A stretch of DNA of 64,000 bases, from assembly GCF_021869535.1 (NCBI RefSeq), contig NW_026262712.1, positions 54,006,384 through 54,070,383 on the forward strand, read 5' to 3'. Position numbers and translations under genes: made by a program. Below the pieces are notes generated by a model. The model worked only from the letters and a program-made list of their open reading frames with translations. It was not told the origin of the DNA and ran no database searches. The stretch comes from Mytilus californianus (lineage: Eukaryota; Mollusca; Bivalvia; Mytilida; Mytilidae). Of the stretch, positions 33,631 through 48,200 are shown one piece after another. Every line of letters begins with the position of its first letter. The first letter of the stretch is position 1.

Positions 33631-36140
33631 GATATTGTTAACATTCATTTGCAGATGTCACATTATTTCCTGTACAACATTGTATTTTGAAATTAATAAA
33701 TGTACATCCTATTGTCGTAGATTTTGATAGGATTCTTGTAACTGTGGTCTGTTTTTCTGCTAGATTTGCGGTTCGCCAAATTATGGTTTGCAGATAATTT
33801 AAATTAGTGTATGTTAACTGAAATTTATATTTGGAAAAAATCTATTTATCCAATTCATATCGAAAGTGAAATTCTATTTATATGTAGTATCATAGCTTCT
33901 TATACATTGAACCTAATATATTTGATTATTTTTAAGCTGTGACAATGCACAAAAAATAGTGCAGAATATGCAGAACACGTGTTCTACAATAATTTTTGTT
34001 TTAAATTTTTGATTTTCAATGTTACAGATCCTAACACCCATTTATAATTCATTCATGTTTTATTTGTATAATTGCATCTTTATAACAAAAGTAATTAAAA
34101 TGTAGAATACAAAACTGTAAAATTTTCCTCCTAGAAATAAAAAAAATGCAATATTTCAGTTCCAAATCTATGAAGAAATGTCGATCAAATTCAGTTCCTT
34201 TCCTTCTTTCAAGCAAAGAAGATATTACAGAAGAAAAAGATATACAAATATATGTTTGACAATTTCATAAAATAAGACGCCATCATAAATGGCAAGTATA
34301 GTCAAATGTTGATAACTTAGTAAATTAACTGTCAAAAGCCGTGTACTTCAGAGATAAAAATACATTACACAATAAACAATATGATTTAAATTCTAATTTT
34401 TCAAAATTTGTCGAGCTCCAATACTCTATAGGTATTTTATCAGCAATCGTTTAAAAACGAAAAGCAGACAAACGCAATAAAGTGCATGGTAATTAAGATC
34501 AGAAATGACATCGAATCACTGTACATAGTAACACCACAAAGTTAACATACATGCAACATGAACAATGATTGATATAAACGCAAACCCGGATTCTATTAAA
34601 ATTTGTATAGCCCATGCATGGTCATATGTTACATGTACATATATCATATAGCGTCTATAAATTTTTAAAGGTCAACGTATGAACTATATCATTAAGAAGT
34701 TATTGTTTAATAGCATCCATTTGACCAGAAACGATTGATAAAAAAAATCATAATTAGAAGCACTCAGCCTGATTGATTGCTTAACATGAAATAATGTATA
34801 TCATAAATACATGTTCAAGTTTAATACGATATACACGCCATCTTGATATAAGTACTAATCAAAAGTTAGTTTTGGTGAGTTTCCTGATAATGTTTCTAAA
34901 ATTCTATTAGGTTACATTGTAAATAAGTTCTAGAGTTAAGAACGACGTACGGAACGTGTAGAAATAATACACGTAAGATAAGAATCCTTGTTGAATGAAA
35001 TAACAGTAAAGATGTTCGAACCCGATCGCTGAATTACGTTGCGACAGGGTTGCTTCGGATACACATTGTTGGATGAGCGCTGATAGTCTAAACTGATTTT
35101 TGTTTATTATTAAGCATTCCCTTTGCTTAATCTGTACTGAACGCATAATGCATTTTATTCCATTACTTCCAGTGCAAAATATTGGAAGAGATTTCCCCGT
35201 AATTTAAAAAAGTATTCGAAATAGTTCGATCTCTTCACTGATGCATTTATTCAGTGCTGGTCGATGTGTACATATATATAAGATGTCTATATGGTATACA
35301 TAATTTGTAAGTCTAGTTTATATTTTACAAAGTAAAGGCCAAGAACTTAGATAAACTCTTGCTGTTTATTACGTTTTGCTAACGATGTAGTCTAGATATC
35401 AAGTTTATCCCAAATAATTCGATTCATTATAGAGAGCAACAGTATAACCCTTGTGTAGCACATTTTTTTGTTTTTGGAAGTTTTGATGACAAATGACATA
35501 TACCATGGCCAGCAGGATTGCACATGGATTGAAACCTTGCAAATATGCAATCAAAAGGTCTAGACTCGAGGTCGTTATTGATAACATTCTGTACCACATG
35601 CAAGACATGTTTGTAGATGAGAAATCTTAGTTGCAAATAGGTGTAGTATATGTACACTAAATAAATGAATGTACACTAATCAAAACAGTGTTTGGATTAC
35701 TGAGAAAAGATGTACAGCAAATTTACAAAACTGATTAAAAGAGAAATTGTGGGATAACGAAACTATTAATAGTAATATTTATACAGAAAATTTCACAACC
35801 TTTTGCTTTAAAAACAGAAAGTATCAATAAAAAATGTACATAAAATTATGCAACAGTTACACAAGTTCAAATCTCATAAAACTATTAAAAAGACAAACCA
35901 AAGTTACAAACAAAAACTGACGGAATTGCTTAAACACCTAAAGTAACATCGGGTCTTCAACAGGGTAATTGTCTCATCTATCTTATCAAATCATAGTATA
36001 TTGATGCCCTAAACAACACGGTTATGTCAAATTGTGAATCAAAACCTTCTAATGTACGAAAGGACTTCAAATTTTACATAAACATTTATATTTTAGATTG
36101 TGAATTAATTGTCTTGACTGAATTGAAACTTTAATTTCAG

Positions 36141-36251
36141 AGTGGTTCTACAAATTAAAGATATCCTGTGACATGTATGACATGCATTTGATAATTGACC
36201 GAAATCTACAGAAAAAATACAAATTCTTAGCAGAATCTGTAAGACAAAAAG
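36141..36251 (+). CDS. Candidate exon E1 (111 bp, phase 1-1)
   Basis: Preceded by a pyrimidine-rich tract and tttaatttcag, followed by gtatgtaat, a good donor. In phase 1 it is fully open for 37 codons: WFYKLKISCDMYDMHLIIDR, then NLQKKYKFLAESVRQK and the split Gly. Both splice signals and the symmetric phase fit the downstream exons. It is the most 5' exon I can support. Its translation could be part of a small helical domain, but I do not recognise it. Confidence 0.5.
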
Positions 36252-39200
36252 GTATGTAATTAAATGCATTTAGTATTATTCATCCGTTTATTTCCTTTGT
36301 GCATTATTTCTTTATATGTTGTCTAAGGGGATGGACATTGGATATAGAAGATAACTGTTTCTAATATTAAAAAGTTACTGGTGTTTAACCGGGATTCAAA
36401 CTGATTAAGTATTTTGAAGAATATATGTTGTATACATATTATTGTAAGGATGATATAGTAATAACAAAGACAATTGAATCATTAAATAAAGGTAAACGTA
36501 TGATTCCTCCTCAAAATACTTAAAGCAAAAGGTGAAACAGATAGACACTGAACATTAATATCATTTGTTAAGCTTCGCAAACTGAATAAATATAGTTTGG
36601 CTAATGATTCTTGACATAATTTAGATAAAAAATAAGGTTTGGCAAAATTTAACTGGAACAAATGTGGATAGAACAATGAGGTTCAAATGCAGCAGTGCTA
36701 CGTGATCGTTTGGATCTGTATATCTTTGTTCTTCAAATACACACCGTAATATTTTATCAAATACAATATAGATAACAAAGTTATTAAAATTAGCACGAAT
36801 GCAGTACTTGGATAGTCTCAATTATTTTTTGCTGATGTTGGAATGTACTTAATTTGGAATATGTTGTTGTATAGGCGGATTTTGATCCTTGGGGAGTAAA
36901 CTAACCACATTTTTGCACATGTCGACGTCTTAATTCCAAGATAATCGTCCCTTGATCTTGATCCTGATATTGATATGTTGCGTGGACATCCGATCGACAT
37001 AACGAAACCACATTCATGAATTCATTACCACTGATTTTTCTCTAACTTAACGGCATTTTTAAAAAACTTAAAAAATACTTATATATCACAATACATGTTT
37101 AACTCCGTCGCATTTGCAGTCAGGAGCCTCTGGCCTCTGTTAAGCTTGTATTTTTTAAAAATTTTAGTTCATTTATATGTTTTGGAGTTTATAGTGACGT
37201 CAAATTTTCACTGCAGTAGTACACATTTTTGTTAAGGGGCCAGCAGAGGCACGCCTCCGGGTGCGGAATTTTCACGCTGTGTTGAAGACCCATTGTTGAC
37301 CATCGGCTGTTTTCCGCTTTGGTCTGGTTGTTATCTCACTGACACATTCACCATTTCCATTCTCAATTTGAATACTACAGTGAGTGACTGTAGAAGGGTT
37401 TATTTTATAAAAGAATGATTGTTTTTCTATCAATTTTGTTTCTAATGAAAAAAACATGGTACCATATAACGTGTTTTCATTAACGTTCTTTCAAGTATTC
37501 CGACAAACTTTATACACTAATACTAACAATAAATTAACTTGAATATAATAACACAGATACAAATATCAAAACATTTGCACACATATCTAAATAAATCTTA
37601 GAACAAACTTTAGTTTACACAAAATGTCTCTAAAAGTCAAATCATTGGATATCATACACTGCTGTAAATTTCACAATAAACATTTTATACGAAATCCAGA
37701 ATTGATACGATCTGTACAGACGAAATTGATCTGGTATATCAAAAGCATGTACTGGTTTGATGACCGATGACTGCAAATCTACGATGACGTTTGCTGCAAA
37801 ATCACCGGTGATGACATTTTGTTATTTTAACTATTACACCATTTGTGTATATACCTGTCATTGAAATGTGATTTTTACTGGTTTTTATTTGTAATCCATG
37901 TGAAAGTCCATCGTTTATCGTTAAAAGCTATAGACACAAACAGGGATAATCATATCATTCTTCTTTGAGTTTTTCAACAGTTGTTATTGTTGATGGGTTT
38001 TGTACAACTCAAATATTACTATGGTTTTCTGATATTTCTGTGATAAGGTTAGATCTTCGAAGATGCTCTCGATTAGACAAGAATACGTTGTCAACAAACC
38101 GAATAGCGGTAATATTGCTAATGAGACAACTCTCCACTAGAGACCTAATGAAGTAGAAGTTTAAGATCACCTTACGACCTTCAACAATGAACAAAATCCA
38201 AACCCAAGAGTAAGCTTTACAAGCTTAAGGCCCCGAAATGACAAATGCTAAACATTTCAAACGAGAAATATGATATACAGCCAAAAACGATAACCGCCGA
38301 AGGGCTTAAATTATCAGATCGATACTGAGGAGAATAACAACAAAAGAATATACAAAGTACATATCAGTTACTGACAGCTAGTTCAATGCCAATAACATAT
38401 AATGTATCTAAGACTGAAATATCAATCATTAAACAATCAACATACAATGGATTTAGTGTACAGCCGCTTTAGCAGTTAGAGAAAGATATAACCTTGTGCA
38501 ATGCCAAAATACAGGTATCGACAGATTGTAGTTTCGTGAATTTGCATATGTGTACCACAATAACATTAATTATGGTTTTAATTTACTGATTACATACAAT
38601 AACAGATAACAAATTTATACCAAATAAACAACATTCAAAGATAAAGCGTTTTTATACCACCACAATTTTTTGCCGTCGTATAGTGTTATGACATTATCTG
38701 CGTCGTCATCATCGTCAGACGACATCTTGTTTCAAGATAATATTCGTTTACCAAAAAGGGTTTAATACTTTTCTAGAATTTTGTATAAACTTCTTATTTC
38801 TTGACCAATTTCAATGAGGTTTAACTTAAAGTCATGATTTCTTACGGGTCTATAATATGCTGAATCTTACCGTGTATTAAGAGTTTTTTTTATATTGGTC
38901 CATGATAGGTAATAGTAAAATTTGAAAATTTTCAGTTCTTTGACGTCTTTCATTGTGTGTTTAATCTGGGCAAATTTTTCTGAAAATGGAATTTTTCTCA
39001 ACAAAATACTAAAACAAGGAACTTTGACAACACACATTGCTTTTCATCTAGTATTTCTATTTCAATTTTAAGCGTGATATGGGTCGTTTTAAAAAAAGTA
39101 TGTCAATATTTTACATAGAAATTGAGAAAATATTTTTATCAATCTAATTCAATCTAAAGAACTATGAATTAAATGAACAAAATCTTAAATATGGAATCTT

Positions 39201-42200
39201 AATGCAACTGGAAAGATCATTTTGAAAGCAAATTACAGAAATTACGGAATTTGTCAAATACAAACTGGTAGCAATGATGTTGATATCTTAATGATGGTAC
39301 CAATAAATGATGACCTTTTGCTTATTTTAAGTTGAATTTACGTTTTTTAATAATTCGGTTATTACAGTGTTCAACGACCGATTTTGACCTTTCCTTTTTG
39401 TCATCTACATAACAAAATTGTCAACCTCATAACAAAAATGTCCACTACATAACACAATTAGGTCAATTGTTAAGTAGTTGATCATTATGTATAGTAGTAA
39501 GAGACGTATCCACACTTTGGGGCATTTGTTATTACTAGTGATATTTCGACATCACATACACCGAGCTTTTGAATAAAACACAGACAATTCATTATAATAA
39601 TATAGATATGGAAAAAATTTCTATTGTCATTTAAGAACAACCCCATTACCAAGTGGACAAAATATAAGGGACTACCTTTACTAACTAAAATTCCAAAAAT
39701 TGCTGATACCATTTACAGAGTTACCTTTTTACGCTTTCACTATCATAATGATATGTAGAGTTAGTGCTACAATGTATGGCCCTCTCTAGTTAAAAAAGAG
39801 GTGTCAGAAGTTATTTTATAGCAAGCAAAAACGTTTTCGTTATGTAGTTGCCAAATATCCAGAACACTTTAGGAATTAAAATTAATCTGATACCATAGCC
39901 AGCTTCTATTTTATGCCTTTATAATATCATTCTACACTGTATTTTCTATCTTAAAACAGAAAATTTGTAAGATATGTGTAATTAAAAAGATGTCTATTTT
40001 GGTACGATATTTTTTTTTTGGGAAATGGTTACATGTAGTTTGGGGTAATTCTAATGCTTTGAACACAATTTCCAAGACAATCTTTGTACCTATTCCATAT
40101 TTTTCTTTTGATAGTAGTGGAAATTACGTTGCATCATCAGGACAATATTACAATAATGATAAAGCCTTATTTTCCTCACAGGTCAACCGGACAAGAAAAT
40201 TGACGGATTTTGAAAATGACCTATATTACAATTTAACTGTACAATTTGTTGTAAAGGGAGCATAGAGGAAATGAATTGTTTTAAAATAATATTTCGATAA
40301 AAACTCGTTGAAGCATGTTTATTCATTAATCTGGACAGCAACGGCATTATAATCTCTATATAATATTTTACTTGTACAAATCGTTATCTTACAATATCCA
40401 GTTTTAACTCTTTTTGGTCATAATTCAGTTATTCTAATATAAAACAGTATTTTTATACAGTTTATCTAGACTATTCTTCACCATCTGAAGAAGTTATTTA
40501 CTCCAGAAAAAATAAAGGTAATATTAAACCAATGTTAGTTATAAAACTAATTTCTAAGGAACACGTACCAGTGTTAAGTAATAATGCATTCATTTGTATT
40601 GAATTATGTTTTTTTTTAAACAAAAACGAACTTTCTTTCGAAACAAAGTTTTAATTAACAAAATGTAAAGACAAGGAATTGGCAGAACATACATTTCTGT
40701 TTAGATGAATATCAAATAATTGCCGTTAAAGTAAGGTTTTCTTTAATCTAGAAAGAAAAACGACATTTCCGGAAAAAATCTTATTCAACAAAATGTTAAC
40801 AAACAAGAAGATGGAATGACATAAATTGCTTTTCAGATAGTTTTTCGATAAAAAATGTCGTTTAAGTAAGTTCGTTTCTTTGTTCTGGAATGAAACGACA
40901 TTTATCAAAATACTTGCAAATATTGTTATCAAACAGGGTCCAGTTTGCATTCTTTTTGATGACTTGATTTTGTAATCTAAATTATACTTTTTACATTTTT
41001 CTTAATATAAAACAACATTTTCATTCAGTTTATCGAGACGATTCTACATCATTTGAAGAAGTTATTTACTCCAGAAATGAAGGTAATATTAAGTGCAGTT
41101 TAGTTCTGAGTCAATTTTCTCAAAAGTAAAAAAAAAAAAAAAAAAAAACGAACTCCTAGAAAATTCTCAACGAAAAGTCCCTAAGCAAATGGCAAAATCA
41201 AAAGCTCAAAACACATCAAACGAATGTATAACAACTGTCATATTCCTGACTTGGTAAAGGCCTAAAGCACGCATACAAATAATTTCGCGATGTAAGCAGC
41301 TATACATTTTTCTTGAATTGAAACTATTGGAATGATTGTAACCCTAGGCTAGCGAAGATGGTGTTGCATATATTCATGTAACAAAATTGTACACGACCAT
41401 GGCAAATTCCAAAACAAATCAGCATATCTATAATAAACCTTTTCATATCCATGTAGTATTGGGATTTGCAACTCAGAGAAAAAAAAACAACGCATTCTCA
41501 AGACATTCAATCTCTTCAGATATATGAAATTGGAAATATGTTCTTTTCATTTTTCTAGAAATCCGGTATAGGTAAAAACACACTATTTTTGGAAGTATTC
41601 AGAGTACCTTGTATATGATACTTTCACATAACTCCAAAATCATACACAATTACGCAATTTATTCTTTACTATTCATCTTAGAAGACATTTATTGTATTCA
41701 CAAATTTGTCTTCTTTGACATTGATTGACCTAAGACATTTATTTTGTTTTTATCTATATTCGCCGAAAACTATAGCAGAAGGAGGCAGATAAAAATAAGG
41801 AAAATATTTGGAAATATATTTGTAACACAAAGGTCAATTAATGACAAAAATTATAACGAAGCTTTCACCTAAACAAAACCAAGTTTCAATCAGACTTTTT
41901 TATTTGGGAAAATATATTAAAACAAGTACACGATTGTGATGACAGACTCAACATTTGGATGTTTAACATATAATTAAAAGACCCTTCTCCTTGCTTTGTG
42001 ATTACATTTGTGAAATATTGTCAAAACATGGAACCAGATTGATACAATCATACAGATATGTGACAATATGCATAACAATCCGTTAGTCATTGTCAGTTGT
42101 TGCCAACAAGTTCTCCTCTGACACCAATTAGCTTATTTTCCCAAAACATTGCCAAGCTTTTTTCAGATGTGCCCGTCGACTTCACAACACAACCGCTATT

Positions 42201-45200
42201 GTTACAAATAGAGCATGATGACTAAATGATTATAATTATTTTGTAGTAAAGAAATCAAATTAAATAAGATATTAGTAAGGTTGTCTTAAAATATGAATTT
42301 TCGAAACGCCAATAGTTTCTCATGTCAGAAAATCATGGCGGCCGCTAAAAAAAAGATATATAAAAATAAGTCTTGATGGAAAATCATTAATACAATTTAA
42401 AAACTTGAAGGTTAGAAATTTAAAGGGGGAACACTATGAAAAATGTTGTCAGTTACCATGCAACCTGTCCAAAATTTATTTATTTATTTTTTATGACTAT
42501 CACCGTGGTTGTTGAATCGATGTTACTGCATTAATATTTATCCTCTCTTTTAAACACAATACAAGGCAATCATAGACCATGAATTGTCATAATCATACTT
42601 AGGGTTTAGTAATTATGTAAGATGTATCTGATAATTGACCAAGATCGATTCCTTTACCATAAATTGCATCTTTTCGGTATAAAATTATAATCCGACCAAT
42701 CGAATAAAGTTCTTTTTATAAAGATTTATTTTTTATAAAATAATAATGCTTTAGACATCAGTTAAATGTGACTTCTTGTGATGGCATTTGTAACTAAAAG
42801 TTATTGAGTTCCACCTTTGGTTATCATATTTCAGGGATTCTGCGCACTTACTCTTAGTTACATTTTTTGTTATGTCTTTCTATTTATAATTTTAAACATT
42901 AAGATTCGTTATATATCTAATGGACACTGATTACTGTGTTGTGGCTAATATAGCTTTCAAATTAATCCAATTTCCTCATTAATGTGGATCATCACTTTTT
43001 TTGCTGTTGAAAGTATTCAAAGAACTATGCTGCTTAATTTGCATTCTCATATTGATGATGGTTTGCATCGAAATAGCAAAAAATAAAAAAAAAAGTAGTG
43101 TAGAATGCTTCATTATTGCTCTTTTGACCAATTGTCTATCGATATTCTAGACCAACAGATAACTTGCTTCAGACAATTTATACATTATTTACTACCATCT
43201 GTTTCTCATTTTTAGTCATTAGTCAAGACAGGCGGGGAACCAAAAGGAAGTTTGAAGGTATCTTAAGATAGAGAACATTCGTTAAGTTTTCTTGTAATTT
43301 TATGTTTATGTTAATTTGCTTTCAATTAAAATATTATTCAGACGATAGATATTAAATATTAAGTAAAGACAAAACTTGCCTAAATCTTTCTTACAGGTGT
43401 CAAGTTTTGATATTATTAGCCTTGACCAACTAACTTTTTGATATCAAACAAATATACTTAGATATCAAGTCAATTTATCGTGGGTTCGATCCCAAGCTGA
43501 GTCAAATTAAAGGCCTTGTAATTGATTCTCCGATCAGCACGCGAAATTTAGAAGAGAAAGGACCGATTTGTCAGTCCAGCGTCAGAATAATGTGTCTACC
43601 TGTGGACTGTTGCCTGGCTAAATCGCACATTTGTAAAATTAAGCGGTTCGGCTAAGTACAAAGAACGGATAAAGAAAAAAGTATTAGATATTCTCTGTGG
43701 AAAATGGATTTAATTTACAATCAATCATCATTATCCAGTCAATTTAAACGTTTTATTAAAGATTGTTTTTTCAACATTTTACCACTGCATTTTAACACCT
43801 TTTTTCAAAATATTGCATTTAAACCACTATAATTTCGTGTATAAAACAGTAAGTTCAGTAAAAAAACACAGACACTTCCATTTTCAAGAGAACCACAAAA
43901 ATAACACGATAAGTAAACAAATTTCCATCCTCGCCATAGAAATAGAAGAATTTTGTTTTTGTGCTTTAACTCTCATTTTATCATTTAAAATATATCAGGT
44001 GTTATTTTAATTCTGTCTATTGTAACTTGAAGTTGTTTTATATTTTCGTTATGATTTTGAAGATGATGCCAAGTCAGCCGAAGAAATGATTAATCCCGAA
44101 AAATGTCAAGGTAATATTTAGTCAAATAGATCTTATTTATTGTTGCTAGTAGTATCTTACTGATAGCGATGTATCTTTGATTTGTTGAAACGGATGAATA
44201 TAGTGTATCGATTGATTTTACATAATCCCAAATTTCATAAAACGTAGATCAAAAGCACACAGATTTCACTGTTTTTGATATATCTATTTTACAATAGTGC
44301 CTGTAGTCATAAATATGTGGAATATAATAAAGAAGCTATCCTTGAGTTACTTTTAATGAAAATAGTATTGAGGTAGTCAAGATTAAATAAAGACAAAAAT
44401 TACCTTAATAATTCTTACAGATGTTAAGTTTGAATATTATTGGCCTTGACCAACTAATTTTTACTATCATGCACATATACTTAGATACCAAGTCAATTTA
44501 TCTTGGGTTCCACCCAAAGCCGATTTTAAATATTATAAATATTGTTTGTATTTGAGACTGTGTACCTTAGTCACGTAATGATGTCATTTTAGCGGTAATT
44601 TTAACATTGCCATATAAGCGGGAGATTGGATCGCCATAAAACCAGGTTTAACCCACGATTTTCTCTTGAAAAGTTCTGTACCAAGCCAGGAATATAGTTA
44701 TTATCAAATAGTCCGTTTCAATGTATGTTGGCGTCTGCTTTTGTAACAGTTCAATGTTTCTGTTGTTCCGTTGTTTTCCTCTGGTAGTTAATGAGTTTCC
44801 CTCGGTTTTGGTTTGTGACCCGGATTTGTTTCAGTTAAATCAATTTATGACTATTGAACAGCGATATACTATTATTGCTTTTATTTATAGGTCATAAATA
44901 GTCACAAACATAATTAGGGTTTTAGTAATTATGTCAGATGTGCCTCATTATTTATCGAGATCAATTCCATTACCATAAATTGCATCTTTTCGGTATAAAA
45001 TTATAAACCGACGAACCAAATTCATTTTATAAAGATTCATCCATTAAATGTGACTACTTATGACTGCATTTGTAACTAGAAAAATGAAAACAACTACACA
45101 TTATATAAATATACAAATTGCATGCGTACGGAGCTCTTTTCTAGGTTTACCTTTATCAGGAACGGGTATCGAGTTCCAAATTTGGAAATAAAATTTCAGG

Positions 45201-48200
45201 AATTCTGTTTACTAACTCAAAGTTATTATTTTTTGTTATGTCGTTCTATTTACAAATTTAGACATTAAGATTCATTATATATCTGATGGACATGTCATTC
45301 TAGATGTTTTTGTCGTTGTGTTGTGGCCATGTCAGCTTTCAAATTAAATTAATTTGAAAGTATTCAAGGATTGGACCGATGCTGCTTAATTTTGTATTTT
45401 TATAGTAATGGTGTTATACTTTGAAATAGCTTTAAAACACAAATAAAAAATTAGTGTGGAATGCTTCATTTTTGCTCTTTTAACCAATTGCCTATCGAAA
45501 TTGTTAGACAATCATCAAAATAACTTGTCCGACTTTAGTTATATTCATACATTTTATAATCATTTACTTCCATCTGTTTCTCAATTTTAGTCATTAGTCA
45601 AGAAAGGCGGGGAACCAAAAGGAAGTTTGAAGGTATCTTAAGATAGAGAACATTCGTTAGGTTTTCTTGTAATTTTATGTTTATGTTAATTTGCTTTCAG
45701 TTAAAATATTATTCAGACGATAGATATTAAATATTAAGTAAAGACAAAACTTGCCTAAATCCTTCTTACAGGTGTCAAGTTTTGATATTATTAGCCTTGA
45801 CCAACTAACTTTTTGATATCAAACAAATATACTTAGATATCAAGTCAATTTATCGTGGGTTCGATCCCAAGCCGAGTCAAATTAAAGGCCTTGTAATTGA
45901 TTCTCCAATCAGCACGCGAAATTTAGAAGAGAAAGGACCGATTTGTCAGTCCATCACCAGAATAATGTGTCTTCCTGTGGACTGTTGCCTGGTTAAATCG
46001 CACATTTGTAAAATTAAGCGGTTCGGCTTAGTACAAAGAACGGATAAAGAAAAAAGTATTAGATATTCTCTGTGGAAAATGGATTTAATTTACAATCAAT
46101 CATCATTATCCAGTCAATTAACACGTTTTATTAAATTTTGTTTTTTCAACATTTTACCACTGCATTTTAACACCTTTTTTAAAAATATTGCATTTAAACC
46201 ACTATAATTTCGTGTATAAAACAGTAAGTTCAGTACAAAACACAGACACTTCCATTTTCAAGAGAACCACAAAAATAACACGATAAGTAAACAAATTTCC
46301 ATCCTCGCCATAGAAATAGAAGAATTTTGTTTTTGTGCTTTAACTTTCATTTTATCATTAAAATATATCAGGTGTTATTTTAATTCTTTCTATTGTAACT
46401 TGAAGTTGTTTTATATTTTCGTTATGCTTTTGAAGATGATGCCAAGTCAGCCGAAGAAATGATTAATCCCGAAAAATGTCAAGGTAATATTTAGTCAAAT
46501 AGATCTTATTTATTGTTGCTAGTGGTATCTTACTGATAGCGATGTATCTTTGATTTGTTGAAACGGATGAATATAGTGTATCGATTGATTTTACATAATC
46601 CCAAATTTCATAAAACGTAGATCAAAAGCACACAGATTTCACTGTTGTTGATATATCTATTTTACAATAGTGCCTGTAGTCATAAATATGTGGAATATAA
46701 TTAAAGAAGCTAAGCCGATTCAATTCTTAGAATGTTTCTAATAGTTTAGATATTTAAGCAAATTTTAATAGTACTAAACTGAATGCACAGTTTTAATCAT
46801 TCCGTTTTTTGGAAGTTTGAATGTTTCCTTTTATTTGCTATTTAAAACGGAGGTAGATTTAGGGAAAAGGGGGCCCGCCAACTCCTAATGGAGCTACATA
46901 TTTGATAAATACATATACTTTTTACAAGCATCAGTCCAAACGTTGGCTGACTAGGCAATTCCTGGATCTGCACCTGAAAAATGTATCATTATTGCAGCCC
47001 CTCGTGGAACTTAGTTTTATTGAAATTTGCATAAATATCTAAAACTATTAAATTTTAAAACGAAGTTTATAATTTAAAATTTTTTGAATTATTGGTAAAA
47101 TTTAAAACTTTGACCAAAAATATGAAAAATTTAAAAAGATTTGAATTGATAAGTGTTACACAGACCTACATGCATATATTTTATTTCATCTGACTAATAT
47201 TTACTGTATTGAAGACTGATAAAGTTGTGCTTTAATTAAAAGATAAATATACGGTCTTCACTCAGAATTATGATTGACGATGACAGGATAACTGCAACTT
47301 ATCAGCAAGTTTACAGCGATATTCAAAGTTCTTTGGCGGCTTAAATCGCAATTTCGCCGGCAAGATTATGGCCTGCACGGTAGTATAAATAGAAAACCTG
47401 ACAAAGAACTTGTTTGTAAAAATTCGTATTGATCGTAATTATGATAATATGAATCATACCAAGCTTAAATGAAAATATAAATTTATAATTCTTTCTCAGA
47501 ATTAAAAGAGATAATTATCTCCCTTCTTTAACATCGGACATCAGTGTAATAGCTCCACGGTAGGTATAGTGTCCGGGTTTGATCGTCTTTTCTTCGAATG
47601 ATTCGGTGTTTTTTTAAAAGTATATCAGGTAATTTCGAGTGATATGTCATGAGATCAAACCGATTTACTGATATTTCGCGAGTATAATAATTGTATTCTT
47701 ATTCTTTGAATAGTATACATTATTTTTAGCATAAAAGAGGAACAAAAGATACCAGAGGGACAGTCAAACTCATGGCTTTTAGCGTAAAAGACGCACATTT
47801 CCTTGTAGTTAACTTACAATTCAGTGTTTTAAAATGTCCGTGTTTCACGATGGTAACATTTACAATGTCAGGGTTTTCCCACAAATACGTCAAAGGACAC
47901 AAAGTATCGATCTTAGACAAATCGCAATTACTGATCGCTAGCTAAACGCAATTATAACTTATAAATACATCGTGTTCTCCCAGACTAAATAATCGATCAG
48001 CACATTTCAATTGGAATAAGTGTAAGTCTGAGATAAGTCTGACAAACACTCTTGGAAAAGGATGAAAAACAGTTTTTGAAAAAAGCATGATCTTGATTTA
48101 CTATTTTAATCATAACGATGACAGATCTTTATGAAAGATAGTCTCTGTTATTGTTTCAAAATGACCTCTTCCCAGGGGGATTTTTGGTTTGTCATATTGC

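Larger units (their letters stand above)
30888..36140. other. Non-coding stretch between the array and the first supported exon
   Basis: Contains several dispersed repeats (listed separately at 31140-31255, 32275-32435, 32460-32970, 33115-33630) and a small perfect 12-bp hairpin (gactttgtttgt / acaaacaaagtc, 31282-31321). From 33630 to 36140 I see nothing but AT-rich DNA. The 5' exon(s) and promoter of the downstream peptidase gene could lie here, but none can be identified with confidence. Confidence 0.4.
36252..40460. other. Intron 1 of the peptidase gene and its repeats
   Basis: 4.2 kb. It holds a Naiad-type tail (37096-37372), a reverse-strand repeat tail (38095-38345) and a small cluster of 'ctacataacaaaattgtca' repeats (39399-39470). 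The remainder is AT-rich without a supportable feature. The open frame at 39990-40265 ends just upstream of E2 but has no splice logic linking it to the gene. Confidence 0.45.
42550..46714 (+). repeat. Tandem duplication carrying the E4-E5 exon pair
   Basis: Offset of about 2375 bases. The core 43203-44338 is nearly identical to 45578-46714 (I see roughly 2% differences). The preceding 42550-43203 matches 44893-45578 only at a much lower level by eye, with clear blocks such as accataaattgcatcttttc. The contrast suggests an old duplication whose core was later homogenised or re-duplicated. Each copy contains E4, a spacer with a 'gtgggttcgatccc' segment, and E5. Confidence 0.85.

Noticed and set aside
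39990..40265. 91-codon plus-strand frame upstream of E2
   Set aside because: No known motif, no ATG-based start context, no splice link to the gene.
43470..43500. tRNA gene suggested by gtgggttcgatccc
   Set aside because: Only a B-box-like match; no acceptor stem, anticodon arm or A box at proper spacing.
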